A DNA stretch of 64,000 nt from an uncultured Clostridia bacterium (GCA_947627875.1 CANQXS010000002.1:124001-188000), one strand, 5' to 3'. Positions 26,995 through 35,958 are shown, counted from the stretch's first letter. A program made the numbers and translations. The notes: generated by a model from the letters alone, not told the origin.

Positions 26995-29218
26995 CTCCGC
27001 TGTCCTCCGGCGGAGCGCCGTATGCCTCTTCGCAGAGCATCTGCCTTAGGCAGGTGTAGCGGTTCATTCTGCGGTTGTTCTTCACCATAAATTCGAGCCT
27101 GTTTTTTGAGCCGACTATAACGAGGAGCTTTTTTGCCCGCGTCACGGCGGTATAAAGCAGATTCCTGAAATAGAGCTTGTCGTAGCCGCCGAGTATCGGG
27201 AGGATAACTGCGTCGAACTCGCTGCCCTGGCTCTTATGTACCGTTGCGGCATAGGCGAGCTCAAGATTTTCGAGCATACCCGTGTTATATACCGCGACTC
27301 TGCCGTCGAAGTCGATCTCGATTTCACCTAAAAGGCGGTTAAGTCGGGTTATAACTCCGATGTCGCCGTTGAAGATACCCGCGCCGCGCTCGTCGCCCTT
27401 TTTCCAGTCGATCTCGTAGTCGTTCTTTGTCTGCATAACCTTGTCGCCGACGCGGAAGGTATAAAGGAAGGTTTTTATTTCGGTCTTTTGGCGGGAAGGA
27501 GGATTGAGCGCCGCCTGAAGCCTTTTATTGAGCTCTACCGTCCCGAGCGGACCCTTTCTCGTCGGAGAAAGGACCTGTATGCCGCCTATCGGGTCGAGAC
27601 CGTAAGCCTTCGGAAGGCGGTTTTCGCAGAGATCGACGGTCAGCGCGGCGGCTTCGTCGAAGTCGAGGCGCTGCAAAAAGAAGAAGTCCTTCGAGTTGTC
27701 AAGAACCGGCATCTCGCCGCCGACGATTCGGTGGGCGTTGGTTATTATCGCGCTTTCGAGCGCCTGTCGGAATATCTCGGTAAGCGAGATTACGGGGACG
27801 GTATGCGATTCGATTATGTCGTGGAGGACGTTGCCCGCGCCGACCGACGGGAGCTGATCGCTGTCTCCGACCATTATAAGCTTGCAGTCTATCGGCAAAG
27901 CCCTCAGAAGCGCTTCGAAGAGCAGAGAATCGACCATCGACATCTCGTCGATGATAACAACGTCGCAGTCGAGGAGGTTTTCCTCGTTATGCTCGAAGCC
28001 GGCAATCTCGCCGCCGGCTTTCACTCCCAAAAGGCGGTGTATTGTCTTGGCGTCGTAGCCGGTGAGGTCGGAAACGCGCTTTGCGGCTCTGCCCGTCGGC
28101 GCGCAGATAAGCGGCTTGAGCCCCTGCTGTTCAAAGAGCGAGATTATTGCGTTTAAAGTGGTGGTCTTGCCGGTGCCGGGACCGCCCGTTAAAACCATAA
28201 AGCCCTTTGAAAGCGCGGTGTTTATAGCTTCGCGCTGCTTTTCGGCGTATTCGATGCCGTTTTCGGTCTCGGCGATGTCTATTACTTCGTCGTAGTTTAT
28301 TTTGGTGTCATAAGAAAGGCTGTTCATTATCGAGAGCCTCCGCGCGATATACTGCTCAGCGGTATAGTAGTCACGGAGCATTATGAACGGGCGGTTTTTC
28401 TTCAGATAGACAAATAGGTTTTCCTCGTCGATCTCGCGCTTAACGGCTTCGTATGCGACCGCGGGCTCGACTCCGAGGAGCTTTGCGGCGAGGTCTAAGA
28501 GCCTGTCCTGCGGGAGGGCGGTATGACCGGCGTCGGCGTTTTCTTCCAAAATGTATTTTATTCCCGCTGTGAGCCTGAACGGGCTGTCCTCGGGGACGCC
28601 CTTCTCGCGGGCTATCTCCTCAGCCTTAAGAAACGGGAGCTCGATAGACGAGGAGCAGAGGATATAAGGGTTCCTGCGGACGAGCTCTAAGGCGTTTTCG
28701 GCGTATTTTTTCCAGGCTCTTATGCCGTAGAGCGCAGGGATACCGCATTCGGTGAAATGCATAAGAAGGCTGCGAAAGCCTATTACCTTCGCAAATTCGT
28801 CGGAAAAGGTCTTCGCTTTAGCCTTTGTTATCCCCTCGACTTCGGTGAGGCGGTCGGGGTCGTTCTCCATGATCTCGAGGGTCTCGTCGCCGAACTGGGC
28901 GACTATCCTCTTTGCGAGGACGGGTCCTATCCCCTTGACTACTCCCCCCGCAAGGTAGCGCTGGATAGCCGACGCCTCGGCGGGAAGGGTTCGTATGCAG
29001 ACGTCTGCCCTGAACTGGTCGCCGAATTTCGGGTGCCTGATAAAAGCGCCGGTGAGTTCGAGGTCTTCACCCTCTTCGACATTTCCGAGCTCGCCGACGA
29101 CGTTTAACGGCTCGCCGTTGTAATCGAGAACGATCACTCCGAAGCCGTTGTCGTCGTTTCTGTATGTAACGCTGTCGACCGTGCCTTTTATCGTCACGGA
29201 TTTATTCCGTTCCTCCAC
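26987..29218 (-). CDS. recD2: SF1B DNA helicase RecD2
   Basis: 743 residues. RecD2 is a 5'-3' helicase independent of RecBC that is linked to replication-fork and mismatch repair. The N-terminal OB-like and tandem helix-hairpin-helix region (about 1-330) distinguishes it from RecD; then come Walker A TGGPGTGKTTTLNA, DEMSMVDSLLFEALLRALP (Walker B), GDSDQLPSVGAGNVL and the C-terminal AYAATVHKSQGSEFDAVI with YTAVTRAKK. The start is GTG with GGAGG 6 nt upstream, overlapping the preceding gene by 17 bp. Confidence 0.95.
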   Translation of the reverse strand: MEERNKSVTIKGTVDSVTYRNDDNGFGVIVLDYNGEPLNVVGELGNVEEGEDLELTGAFIRHPKFGDQFRADVCIRTLPAEASAIQRYLAGGVVKGIGPVLAKRIVAQFGDETLEIMENDPDRLTEVEGITKAKAKTFSDEFAKVIGFRSLLMHFTECGIPALYGIRAWKKYAENALELVRRNPYILCSSSIELPFLKAEEIAREKGVPEDSPFRLTAGIKYILEENADAGHTALPQDRLLDLAAKLLGVEPAVAYEAVKREIDEENLFVYLKKNRPFIMLRDYYTAEQYIARRLSIMNSLSYDTKINYDEVIDIAETENGIEYAEKQREAINTALSKGFMVLTGGPGTGKTTTLNAIISLFEQQGLKPLICAPTGRAAKRVSDLTGYDAKTIHRLLGVKAGGEIAGFEHNEENLLDCDVVIIDEMSMVDSLLFEALLRALPIDCKLIMVGDSDQLPSVGAGNVLHDIIESHTVPVISLTEIFRQALESAIITNAHRIVGGEMPVLDNSKDFFFLQRLDFDEAAALTVDLCENRLPKAYGLDPIGGIQVLSPTRKGPLGTVELNKRLQAALNPPSRQKTEIKTFLYTFRVGDKVMQTKNDYEIDWKKGDERGAGIFNGDIGVITRLNRLLGEIEIDFDGRVAVYNTGMLENLELAYAATVHKSQGSEFDAVILPILGGYDKLYFRNLLYTAVTRAKKLLVIVGSKNRLEFMVKNNRRMNRYTCLRQMLCEEAYGAPPEDSGDE

Positions 29219-29528
29219 TTTTTTCCTCCGGAACTATGTCAAAATCTCTCTTGAGCTTTTTGCGCAGAGCCTCAAGCCACTGCCCGCTCTCGGGCGTCGC
29301 TATCCTGTCCGCGACCGTTATATGAAGGTCGAGCCCTCTGAGCGCCGAGCTTGAATATATTTTTTCAAGGATATATTCGAGGCACTCGCAGCCGCTGTCG
29401 AAATAAACGGTCATATCGGCGCGCGGGCGCGGGCAGGAATGCCTGAAATCGGAGGTAAGGAGCCTCACGATTAAAATCAGACCGACCGCCGCCGCAATAA
29501 GTATCGCAGAAAAAACAATATCTCTCAT
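29202..29528 (-). CDS. Small membrane-anchored protein of unknown function
   Basis: 108 residues with one N-terminal transmembrane helix (4-24) and a mixed soluble tail that contains CECLEYILEKIY and ends in charged residues. I do not recognise a family. It has GGAGG 8 nt before the ATG, is first in the operon with recD2, comF and the MreB-like gene, and overlaps recD2. The role is unknown; co-transcription with recD2 is the only hint. Confidence 0.75.
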   Translation of the reverse strand: MRDIVFSAILIAAAVGLILIVRLLTSDFRHSCPRPRADMTVYFDSGCECLEYILEKIYSSSALRGLDLHITVADRIATPESGQWLEALRKKLKRDFDIVPEEKSGGTE

Positions 29529-29599
29529 CTGTCACGCCTCCGAAGATTTTTCTATATTTTATGCTAAATCCCGACTGCGCGACACGGCGTTGTTAAATT

Positions 29600-29628
29600 A
29601 TTGTACCACAAAACCTTTTACAATGCAA
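29600..29628 (-). promoter_or_regulatory. Sigma-A promoter of the recD2 operon
   Basis: TTGCAT (29623-29628), 17-bp spacer, TACAAT (29600-29605) on the minus strand, about 70 nt before the first gene. The -35 overlaps the U tract of the preceding terminator. Confidence 0.75.
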
Positions 29629-29658
29629 GACAAAAAGCTTCCGAAAAACGGAAGCTTT
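29627..29658 (-). terminator. Intrinsic terminator of the 56-residue gene
   Basis: Perfect 10-bp stem AAAGCTTCCG/CGGAAGCTTT (29649-29658 with 29634-29643) around a 5-nt loop, ending in a T run on the minus strand. Confidence 0.88.
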
Positions 29659-29665
29659 CCCGATA

Positions 29666-29836
29666 CTATTTTTTGTTGGCGTCGGTCTCTTTTTTGGCTT
29701 GGATCACGTTCTCGACGGAGCGGTTGTAAACTCTGCCGTCTCCGTCGGTGTAGTTGTCGACGGCGGGATTGGTCTCGTAGAGCGGGATGACCCTGCCCTT
29801 TGGCTTATAAATTTTTACATCTTCTTTTTCGGACAT
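29666..29836 (-). CDS. Small hydrophilic protein, unknown
   Basis: 56 residues, MSEKEDVKIYKPKGRVIPLY at the N-terminus and a lysine-rich end, with no membrane segment or cysteine. AAGGAG lies 7 nt before the ATG and a strong terminator follows, so it looks like a real monocistronic gene. I do not recognise it. A longer in-frame extension upstream would run through the tRNA-Leu promoter and is unlikely. Confidence 0.7.
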   Translation of the reverse strand: MSEKEDVKIYKPKGRVIPLYETNPAVDNYTDGDGRVYNRSVENVIQAKKETDANKK

Positions 29837-29899
29837 AATGCTTCTCCTTTCGGATAATCTTAAAGTATTATTGACAAAAAAGAATTTTCTATTCGGCTG

Positions 29900-29928
29900 T
29901 TGACATTTTGGGGACAAAGTGGTAATAT
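29900..29928 (+). promoter_or_regulatory. Sigma-A promoter of tRNA-Leu
   Basis: TTGACA (29900-29905), 17-bp spacer, TAATAT (29923-29928), ending 9 bp before the tRNA. Confidence 0.88.
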
Positions 29929-29937
29929 AAAAGTCGC

Positions 29938-30023
29938 GCCGCTGTGGTGAAATTGGCAGACACATGGGACTTAAAATCCCCCGCCCTTAAAGCGTACCGG
30001 TTCGAGTCCGGTCAGCGGCACCA
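29938..30023 (+). tRNA. tRNA-Leu (anticodon UAA)
   Basis: 86 nt including encoded CCA. Acceptor GCCGCTG/CAGCGGC, long class II variable arm (CCCGCCCTTAAAGCG region), T loop TTCGAGT, anticodon TAA at 29972-29974. Confidence 0.97.
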
Positions 30024-30070
30024 CTCTGAACGTAAGTTGAACCATTTCAGCTTGCGTTCCATTTTAGCAA

Positions 30071-30103
30071 AAAGCGAGGACAAACCGCCCTCGCTTTCCT
30101 TAT
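30071..30103 (+). terminator. Probable terminator after tRNA-Leu
   Basis: 9-bp stem AAAGCGAGG/CCTCGCTTT (30071-30079 with 30089-30097) with a pyrimidine-rich tail. Confidence 0.6.
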
Positions 30104-30121
30104 ATTCCGCTAAATTGAAAT

Positions 30122-30544
30122 TTATTTCTCTGTTTTTTCCAAAGCAAACGAAAAACTGCCATCATTGCATTTACCGTCTGATTCAATTATTATGTAAATT
30201 GTTTTATTGCCTGTAAAAGCTTCAGTTTTTCCATCAACAGAACCGTTAGCTTCAATTTCAAATAAGTTCAGCTTTTCATCATTAAAATCATCGTAAACTT
30301 TTATATTTCCTTCTCCCAACGTCGCTTCATAAGTTAAAAACACCTCGTCTGTGCTGTTGTTTTTCAATTTTATAACGTATGTTCCGCTAAAACTATCAAA
30401 TGAAACCGACGCTTTATTTGAGAAATTTGTGCTTACCATCAGCATAGCACTATAATGGCTTACATATTTATTTCCGCAAGCAGATAATGTAAAACACAAT
30501 ACCAATGTTACCACTGCAATGATTACTCTTGCAAATTTTTTCAT
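30122..30544 (-). CDS. Small secreted lipoprotein, unknown
   Basis: 140 residues: lysine-rich start, hydrophobic signal helix and lipobox LSAC (Cys near residue 23), so it should be lipidated and anchored outside the membrane. The mature part is beta-rich and Ser/Thr/Asn-rich with no recognisable domain. Base composition is clearly more AT-rich than in the flanking housekeeping genes, suggesting later acquisition. GGAG lies 9 nt before the ATG at 30544, and it has its own promoter. Function unknown. Confidence 0.75.
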   Translation of the reverse strand: MKKFARVIIAVVTLVLCFTLSACGNKYVSHYSAMLMVSTNFSNKASVSFDSFSGTYVIKLKNNSTDEVFLTYEATLGEGNIKVYDDFNDEKLNLFEIEANGSVDGKTEAFTGNKTIYIIIESDGKCNDGSFSFALEKTEK

Positions 30545-30583
30545 AATACACTTCTCCAATAAATTACTGTTTATTATAATATG

Positions 30584-30612
30584 ATTATAGCATAGAACCG
30601 CAAATAAATCAA
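30584..30612 (-). promoter_or_regulatory. Sigma-A promoter of the lipoprotein gene
   Basis: TTGATT (30607-30612), 17-bp spacer, TATAAT (30584-30589) on the minus strand. Confidence 0.8.
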
Positions 30613-30670
30613 GTCTTAACGGGAAAAAATCAGAATGGCACTTTGCGTCATTTTCGGGGCCCTTTTATTT

Positions 30671-30716
30671 GCGGGCCGCGTATCGTTCGCGGCGGCATTT
30701 TTATGTTGCTGCTCAT
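30671..30716 (+). repeat. Dispersed hairpin repeat, copy A
   Basis: This 46-bp stretch shares the core CGTATCGTTCGCGGCGGCAT plus TTTTATG with 49979-50024 in the same orientation, and continues to CTCATT in both. The right arm (ATGTTGCTGC) still pairs with the left arm (GCGGCGGCAT) through G-U wobbles, so the hairpin is kept. Confidence 0.75.
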
Positions 30717-30769
30717 TTATAACAACATTTAAAATCACAGTTGCATTTGAAAAACCGAGGTGATAAAGC

Positions 30770-31423
30770 TTGAACAAGCTCATTAAACAGTCAAACGATT
30801 TGTTAAGGCACGGAAATTTTGAATACACGTTTTGCGGAGGTCAGGCTGTCGACCTCTTTTTAGGATATGAAAGCCGAATCCACGGCGACATTGACGTTTG
30901 CGCCTATTGGAGCGAGCGGGATAAAATCATTCGGTTTATGCAGTCACGAGGATTTCTGGTCTATGAAATGCTCGGAGGAGGCAGAGCGCACAAAATCGCC
31001 GACATATCAAACCAAATGAAGTTAAAGCGCAATATTTTCTGCTTCAAAGACGGCTGCCCGCTTGTCAGGCTTTACCCTCACGATGAGAACGACTGCTGTT
31101 TAATCGAATTTTTCCACATTGGGCAAACCGAGTTAAACTTTATAGAAATTCTTTTTAACGACAGGTCGGAAACTCGGTTTGAATATGCCCGCGACAGAGA
31201 AATCAAACGCGAATACGGAAAAGCCTTGCTCTATGCGGACGGAGTACCGTATCTCGCTCCGGAGATTTGCCTTTTGTATAAATCGACCGATACTGAGCGC
31301 AAAGGCTATCAGCGCGACTTCGAACTCGCATACGCAGCTATGAGCCCTGAACAGCGGGCTTGGCTCCAAAATGCGCTTAAAAGGCTTTATCCGCAAGGGC
31401 ATAAATGGATAACCGACCGATAA
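30770..31423 (+). CDS. Nucleotidyltransferase-fold protein (aminoglycoside adenylyltransferase-like)
   Basis: 217 residues. The N-terminal FCGGQAVDLFLGYESRIHGD followed by IDV fits the minimal nucleotidyltransferase pattern (GG...R.H.DxD) seen in ANT(2'')-like and related proteins. The rest is helical without a second recognisable domain. Such proteins may modify antibiotics, act as toxins or antitoxins, or have metabolic substrates; none can be chosen here. The start is TTG, with GAGGTGA a few nt upstream. It lies in an AT-richer accessory stretch and ends in a terminator. Confidence 0.75.
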   Translation: MNKLIKQSNDLLRHGNFEYTFCGGQAVDLFLGYESRIHGDIDVCAYWSERDKIIRFMQSRGFLVYEMLGGGRAHKIADISNQMKLKRNIFCFKDGCPLVRLYPHDENDCCLIEFFHIGQTELNFIEILFNDRSETRFEYARDREIKREYGKALLYADGVPYLAPEICLLYKSTDTERKGYQRDFELAYAAMSPEQRAWLQNALKRLYPQGHKWITDR

Positions 31424-31450
31424 AAAGCGGGCGTTGAACTCGCTTTTTTC
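31421..31450 (+). terminator. Terminator of the nucleotidyltransferase gene
   Basis: AAAAAGCG (31422-31429) pairs with CGCTTTTT (31441-31448) across an 11-nt loop, with T run. Confidence 0.7.
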
Positions 31451-31494
31451 TTTCCGTCACAGCCGTAATTCGGATATTTTTTTGACAAATACTC

Positions 31495-31523
31495 TTGATA
31501 TGCTCAAAATCTTGTGATATAAT
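31495..31523 (+). promoter_or_regulatory. Sigma-A promoter of the membrane-protein gene
   Basis: TTGATA (31495-31500), 17-bp spacer, TATAAT (31518-31523), about 50 nt before the start codon. Confidence 0.8.
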
Positions 31524-31575
31524 GTAAATAGCTAAAATTCGGCAGTTATTTGACGTTATTTAGGAGGCTGACAGT

Positions 31576-32094
31576 ATGGAAGAAAGAGACGCTCTGCGGA
31601 CAATGCTTTACGGCTGGGCAAGGCTCGGTCTGTTCTGGCTGATAAATATTTTTGCGACAATAATCGGTAGGACGGCGATACTCGGCATCGTCGGGACTTT
31701 TGTCCCCCGCCTCGCCCTTTACGACAACCCCGAAACGCTCAGCTTTATTTCGTGGTTCATTCCGGTATGGCTCCTTATCTGGCTCTTCTGGGACGACGCA
31801 AAAAGGCACACCGCATACGGAAGATACGATCCCGTGGCGGTGTCGATAATCGTTATTTTAACTGCGGCGGTATTCTACGCGCCGGTGTTTATCCTCGAAT
31901 ATATGACGGATAAAAAGGTCGTGACCGTTGTAACGAACATCTATTTCACGAGCTACTGGCTTTCTAAAATAGACGACGACCCGCAGATCTACGCGCTTAT
32001 AGGCGCGATCATCGAGGCTGTACTGTGCATCGCGAGCTATCTTATAGCGCACAGGTTCTACCTGAAAAAGTTTGCCGAAGAGGAAGCGGAATAA
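31576..32094 (+). CDS. Four-helix membrane protein, unknown
   Basis: 172 residues with four predicted transmembrane segments (about 15-45, 57-72, 88-108 and 137-158) and charged ends. I do not recognise a family. GGAGG lies upstream of the ATG and the gene has its own promoter; it converges on the GHKL ATPase gene with 5 bp between stops. Confidence 0.75.
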   Translation: MEERDALRTMLYGWARLGLFWLINIFATIIGRTAILGIVGTFVPRLALYDNPETLSFISWFIPVWLLIWLFWDDAKRHTAYGRYDPVAVSIIVILTAAVFYAPVFILEYMTDKKVVTVVTNIYFTSYWLSKIDDDPQIYALIGAIIEAVLCIASYLIAHRFYLKKFAEEEAE

Positions 32095-32099
32095 CCCCC

Positions 32100-32852
32100 T
32101 CAGAGCGAAACCGAAGCTCCGTCGTATTTGTAGATCAGCAGCGACGACGGCGAAAATACTCCCATATTCATACGCACTATGTCGGCTTTGAACTCAAGGC
32201 TTTCGGACGGCGGCGCAAGCGGTATCCTAACGGTAACGCTGAAGCCGCCGTTTTCCGTTGTCTCAATAAGCGGCGAGGTACCTACGCTGTTGCAGAATTT
32301 TTTGAGTATGTCGAATCCGCAGCAGCCGTCCTCGCGGCTGAGGCGCTCCGATACCTCGGCTCCGCTCATACCGTAGCCGTTGTCTATTACCGATACCGCG
32401 GCGAAGTCGGAGGCTCTCTTTAAGGTTATCTTTACCTCGCCCTCCTCCTGGTCGACATTCTGGAAGGCGTTTACGATAAGATTAACCAAACAAGCCGAAA
32501 AGCGCTCGGGGTCGGCGGTGACGAGGAGCCCCTCCTCGATATCGGCGCCGAATTTGACCTTTACATTTCTCGTTTTTGAGCGGACCGCTCCGAAAATGTC
32601 TTCGACCGTCTCCGATATATTGAATACGGAGGGCTCCGACCTGCCCTCGCGGTAGGCGGCGGCTTCAAACAGGTTCTGTATCTGCGCCAAAGAGCGCAGG
32701 CAGCAGGCTGCCTGCTCGCGGAGAAGCCGCGCTTCTTCAAACATTTCGGCGGATTCAAGGCGGTGGTTGAGCTCATAATCTATCGAGAGTGCGCGGGTGA
32801 GATATGCACTCAGGAGTATGGGGTCGATTCCCGTTCGCTCGATATCGCTCAT
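32100..32852 (-). CDS. GHKL-type ATPase, histidine-kinase-like without clear H-box
   Basis: 250 residues. The C-terminal half is a GHKL (Bergerat) ATPase: N-box ACLVNLIVNAFQNV, G1 VIDNGYGMS and a short lid ending CCGFDILKKF, followed by GGFSVTVRIPL. The N-terminal 90 residues form a helical, probably dimerising segment, but no H-E-x-x-x-P phospho-acceptor box is visible; the sole early histidine is in ELNHRLES. There is no sensor, membrane segment or adjacent response regulator. It could be a cytosolic kinase, an anti-sigma-like regulator or a Spo0B-like protein. AGGAGG lies 6 nt before the ATG at 32852; it is divergent from gap. Confidence 0.8.
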   Translation of the reverse strand: MSDIERTGIDPILLSAYLTRALSIDYELNHRLESAEMFEEARLLREQAACCLRSLAQIQNLFEAAAYREGRSEPSVFNISETVEDIFGAVRSKTRNVKVKFGADIEEGLLVTADPERFSACLVNLIVNAFQNVDQEEGEVKITLKRASDFAAVSVIDNGYGMSGAEVSERLSREDGCCGFDILKKFCNSVGTSPLIETTENGGFSVTVRIPLAPPSESLEFKADIVRMNMGVFSPSSLLIYKYDGASVSL

Positions 32853-32882
32853 AATAGCCCTCCTAAAAAATTTATTTTTTTC

Positions 32883-32911
32883 AGTATAACATTTTTTTGT
32901 CGAATAGTAAA
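32883..32911 (-). promoter_or_regulatory. Promoter of the GHKL ATPase gene
   Basis: TTTACT (32906-32911), 17-bp spacer, TATACT (32883-32888) on the minus strand. Confidence 0.65.
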
Positions 32912-32992
32912 GGATTTTCGCGATTTTTTGAGAAGGTATATTTTTTTCGGCTTTGTTCGGAAAATTTTGTTGATATTTTTTTCCCAAAGGAC

Positions 32993-33021
32993 TTGCAAAT
33001 ATAACCGATTTGGTGTAATAT
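32993..33021 (+). promoter_or_regulatory. Promoter of gap
   Basis: TTGCAA (32993-32998), 17-bp spacer, TAATAT (33016-33021), about 36 nt before the gap start. The divergent interval to the GHKL gene is strongly AT-rich. Confidence 0.75.
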
Positions 33022-33064
33022 ATAGGAGCAATAAAGCGCAAATTTTTACAGGAGGTAATTCATA

Positions 33065-34135
33065 ATGTCAGTAAAAGTTGCAATCAACGGCTTCGGAAGA
33101 ATCGGACGTCTTGCTTTCCGCCAGATGTTCAACGCTCCCGGCTACGAGATCGTTGCCATCAACGACCTCACCAACCCCGAGATGCTCGCGCATCTTCTCA
33201 AGTATGATACCGCTCAGGGCGGCTACTGCGGAAAGATCGGCGAGAATCTCCACACCGTCGACGTTAAGCCCGCCGTTTACGGCGAGGACGGCAAGACCGT
33301 CGTAACCCCCGGCGCCATCATCGTTGACGGAAAGGAAATCACCATCTATGCGGAGCCCAAGGCCCAGAACCTTCCTTGGGGCAAGCTCGGCGTAGACGTC
33401 GTCCTCGAATGCACCGGTTTCTACACCTCTAAGGCAAAGAGCCAGGCTCATATCGACGCCGGCGCAAAGAAGGTCGTTATCTCCGCTCCCGCAGGAAACG
33501 ATCTCCCCACTATTGTCTACGGCGTAAACGAGAATACTCTCACCAAGGACGACACTATCATCTCCGCGGCTTCCTGCACCACCAACTGCCTCGCTCCTAT
33601 GGCTAAGGCTCTCAACGACTACGCTCCCATTCAGAGCGGCATTATGTCGACCATTCACGCCTACACCGGCGACCAGATGATCCTCGACGGTCCTCACCGC
33701 AAGGGCGATCTCCGCAGAGCCCGTGCCGGCGCTGCCAACATCGTTCCCAACTCCACCGGCGCCGCCAAGGCTATCGGACTCGTTATCCCCGAGCTGAACG
33801 GCAAGCTCATCGGCTCTGCCCAGAGAGTTCCCGTTCCCACCGGCTCTACCACCATTCTCACCGCTGTAGTTAAGGCAGACGAGCTCACCAAGGACGGCAT
33901 CAACGCCGCTATGAAGGCTGCCGCCTCCGAGTCCTACGGCTACAATTCCGATCCTATCGTCTCCTCCGACGTTATCGGAATGAGATACGGCTCCCTCTTC
34001 GACGCCACCCAGACTATGGTCGCCAAGATCGCCGACGGTCTCTATGAAGTCCAGGTCGTTTCCTGGTACGACAACGAGAACAGCTACACCAGCCAGATGG
34101 TAAGAACTATTAAGTACTTCGCTGAGCTCGGATAA
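33065..34135 (+). CDS. gap: Glyceraldehyde-3-phosphate dehydrogenase, type I
   Basis: 356 residues of the glycolytic NAD-dependent GAPDH. NAD-binding [15 protein letters not shown] near the N-terminus, catalytic C171 in [12 protein letters not shown], and [13 protein letters not shown] near the C-terminus. It is about 20 residues longer than many homologues. Codon use is sharply biased to C-ending and AAG codons, with very little ATA, unlike its neighbours: the mark of a highly expressed gene. AGGAGGT lies 8 nt before the ATG; promoter and strong terminator make it monocistronic. Confidence 0.98.
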   Translation: MSVKVAINGFGRIGRLAFRQMFNAPGYEIVAINDLTNPEMLAHLLKYDTAQGGYCGKIGENLHTVDVKPAVYGEDGKTVVTPGAIIVDGKEITIYAEPKAQNLPWGKLGVDVVLECTGFYTSKAKSQAHIDAGAKKVVISAPAGNDLPTIVYGVNENTLTKDDTIISAASCTTNCLAPMAKALNDYAPIQSGIMSTIHAYTGDQMILDGPHRKGDLRRARAGAANIVPNSTGAAKAIGLVIPELNGKLIGSAQRVPVPTGSTTILTAVVKADELTKDGINAAMKAAASESYGYNSDPIVSSDVIGMRYGSLFDATQTMVAKIADGLYEVQVVSWYDNENSYTSQMVRTIKYFAELG

Positions 34136-34144
34136 TCACAAGCA

Positions 34145-34175
34145 AAAAAGACCTCCCCTGAGGGAGGTCTTTTTG
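34145..34175. terminator. Bidirectional terminator between gap and ychF
   Basis: Perfect 13-bp stem AAAAAGACCTCCC/GGGAGGTCTTTTT (34145-34157 with 34162-34174) with a CTGA loop; T runs on both strands serve the convergent gap and ychF. Confidence 0.93.
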
Positions 34176-34216
34176 TTTTGCAAAAAACGGATATATTTCC
34201 TGCTGAAGCTGCAAAA

Positions 34217-35308
34217 TCACACGTTGAACCTGAACAGAATCACGTCGCCGTCCGCAACCACATAGTCCTTGCCCTCGGAGCGGACGAGCCCCTTTTCCTT
34301 GGCGGCGTTCATCGTTCCGCAGGCTTTGAGGTCGTCGAATGCGACCACCTCGGCGCGGATAAATCCCCGCTCGAAGTCGGTGTGAATTTTTCCCGCGGCC
34401 TGAGGCGCTTTTGTACCGCGCTTTATAGTCCAGGCGCGGCATTCGTCGTGTCCGGCGGTGAGGAAGGATATCAGCCCGAGGAGCGAATAGCCCTCCTTTA
34501 TAACGCGGTTGAGACCCGAGACCTCGAGCCCCATTTCCTCGAGGAACATCTGCTTGTCTTCGTCCTCCATTTCGGAAATTTCGGCTTCGATCTGAGCGCA
34601 TATCGGCAGAACGACCGAGCCCTCGGCGTCGGCTATAGCCTTTACCGCGAGGTAATTCTTGCAGGAATCTATGTCGGAAAAATCGTCCTCCGAGACGTTT
34701 GCGGCGTATATGACCGGCTTCTGCGAAAGAAGCGGAGTAGACTTTATAAGCTCGGCTTCTTCCTCGCTGAACGGATAGGAACGCGCGGGCTTGCCGTCGG
34801 TGAGGTGAGCTATTAGCGCTTCGGTCATATCGATGTCGGCCTGATATTTCTTGTCGCCCTTGAGCGCCTTTTTTGCGCGGTCGAGGCGGCGCTCCAAAAC
34901 TTCGAGGTCGGCAAAGATCAGCTCTAAGTCGATGGTCTCGATGTCGCGCTTGGGGTCGACTGAGCCTTCAACGTGGATAATATCGTCGGACTCGAAGCAC
35001 CGCACGACGTGGATTATCGCGTCGCACTCGCGGATATTCGCCAAGAATTTGTTGCCCAGACCCTCGCCCTTCGACGCGCCCTTTACAAGCCCCGCGATAT
35101 CGACAAATTCGAGGGTTGCGGGCTTGAAGCTGAGGGTGTCGTAAAGCTCGGCGAGCCAGTCGAGGCGCTCGTCGGGAACCGATACTATGCCGACGTTCGG
35201 CTCGATGGTGCAAAATGGATAGTTCGCCGACTCTGCGCCGGCGTTAGTGAGCGCGTTGAAAAGGGTGCTCTTTCCGACGTTCGGGAGACCCACCATTCCT
35301 AATTTCAT
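34217..35308 (-). CDS. ychF: Redox-regulated ATPase YchF
   Basis: 363 residues of the Obg-like OLA1/YchF subfamily, ribosome-associated P-loop proteins that prefer ATP. G1 GLPNVGKST (7-15), [15 protein letters not shown] with the G3 region, NVSE in place of the GTP-specific NKxD, and a C-terminal TGS domain ([15 protein letters not shown]). The ATG follows AAGGAG at an unusually long 12 nt. It probably belongs to the trpS transcription unit, since no promoter is visible directly upstream. Confidence 0.95.
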   Translation of the reverse strand: MKLGMVGLPNVGKSTLFNALTNAGAESANYPFCTIEPNVGIVSVPDERLDWLAELYDTLSFKPATLEFVDIAGLVKGASKGEGLGNKFLANIRECDAIIHVVRCFESDDIIHVEGSVDPKRDIETIDLELIFADLEVLERRLDRAKKALKGDKKYQADIDMTEALIAHLTDGKPARSYPFSEEEAELIKSTPLLSQKPVIYAANVSEDDFSDIDSCKNYLAVKAIADAEGSVVLPICAQIEAEISEMEDEDKQMFLEEMGLEVSGLNRVIKEGYSLLGLISFLTAGHDECRAWTIKRGTKAPQAAGKIHTDFERGFIRAEVVAFDDLKACGTMNAAKEKGLVRSEGKDYVVADGDVILFRFNV

Positions 35309-35367
35309 ATGTTTTCATATCTCCTTTATTACTGCGGGTTTGCAGGTTTTTCTCTTGCGCCGCTTTT

Positions 35368-35925
35368 TTATTCTGCGGCGGATATTTTATCTATAATTTC
35401 CTTTGCTCTGCGCAAAATCGGCAGCTCCCTGTTTGCGATAAGCCTGCCCAATTTTGTAGCGGAGCAAAGTTCATATTCCCTCACCGCGCCGTCATATGAC
35501 AGCCTCAGCGTCGAGAGATGAAAGCTCTCGATCTCGTCCCGAGTCAGATGCTTATCCCCGAAGGATTCTGCGCGGCAGAGGTAATAATTGTTGATATTGT
35601 GCCGGTGAATAAGGTTATAATAGTCGCTCACGACCCCGATCTTGCAGATTATTTCGACGTTCGCGCCGAGCTCCTCCAAAAGCTCGCGCTTTATCGCGGC
35701 AATAAGATCTTCGCCGCTCTCAACGCCGCCTCCGGCGGTCTCGATGAACGTCCCCTTTCCAAAGTCGTCGTCCCGCGTGACCCTGACGAAACGGAACATT
35801 CCGTCGCTGTCAAAAACTATCGCCCGCGCGGTCTGCCGGTCGTTGTCGGTATATTCAAACTCCCACTCTTCGTCTTTGAGCTCGAGCCGAATTTCCGAGA
35901 TGTCGGAAAGGATTTTCGGAGCCAT
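35368..35925 (-). CDS. NUDIX hydrolase
   Basis: 185 residues. The NUDIX box is complete: G66-x5-E72-x7-R80-E81-x2-E84-E85-x-G87, within GGGVESGED and RELLEELGA. These pyrophosphohydrolases cleave nucleoside diphosphates linked to various groups; the substrate cannot be told. It sits between the toroid protein and ychF on the same strand. Confidence 0.9.
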   Translation of the reverse strand: MAPKILSDISEIRLELKDEEWEFEYTDNDRQTARAIVFDSDGMFRFVRVTRDDDFGKGTFIETAGGGVESGEDLIAAIKRELLEELGANVEIICKIGVVSDYYNLIHRHNINNYYLCRAESFGDKHLTRDEIESFHLSTLRLSYDGAVREYELCSATKLGRLIANRELPILRRAKEIIDKISAAE

Positions 35926-35958
35926 TTTTACTCCTTACTCGGGAGAGTCGAACTCCCG

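Noticed and set aside
30616-30828. Minus-strand 70-codon frame
   Set aside because: Runs through the dispersed repeat and the nucleotidyltransferase start; no ribosome site.
33068-33697. Long minus-strand frame opposite gap
   Set aside because: Caused by the biased codon use of gap; no signal of its own.
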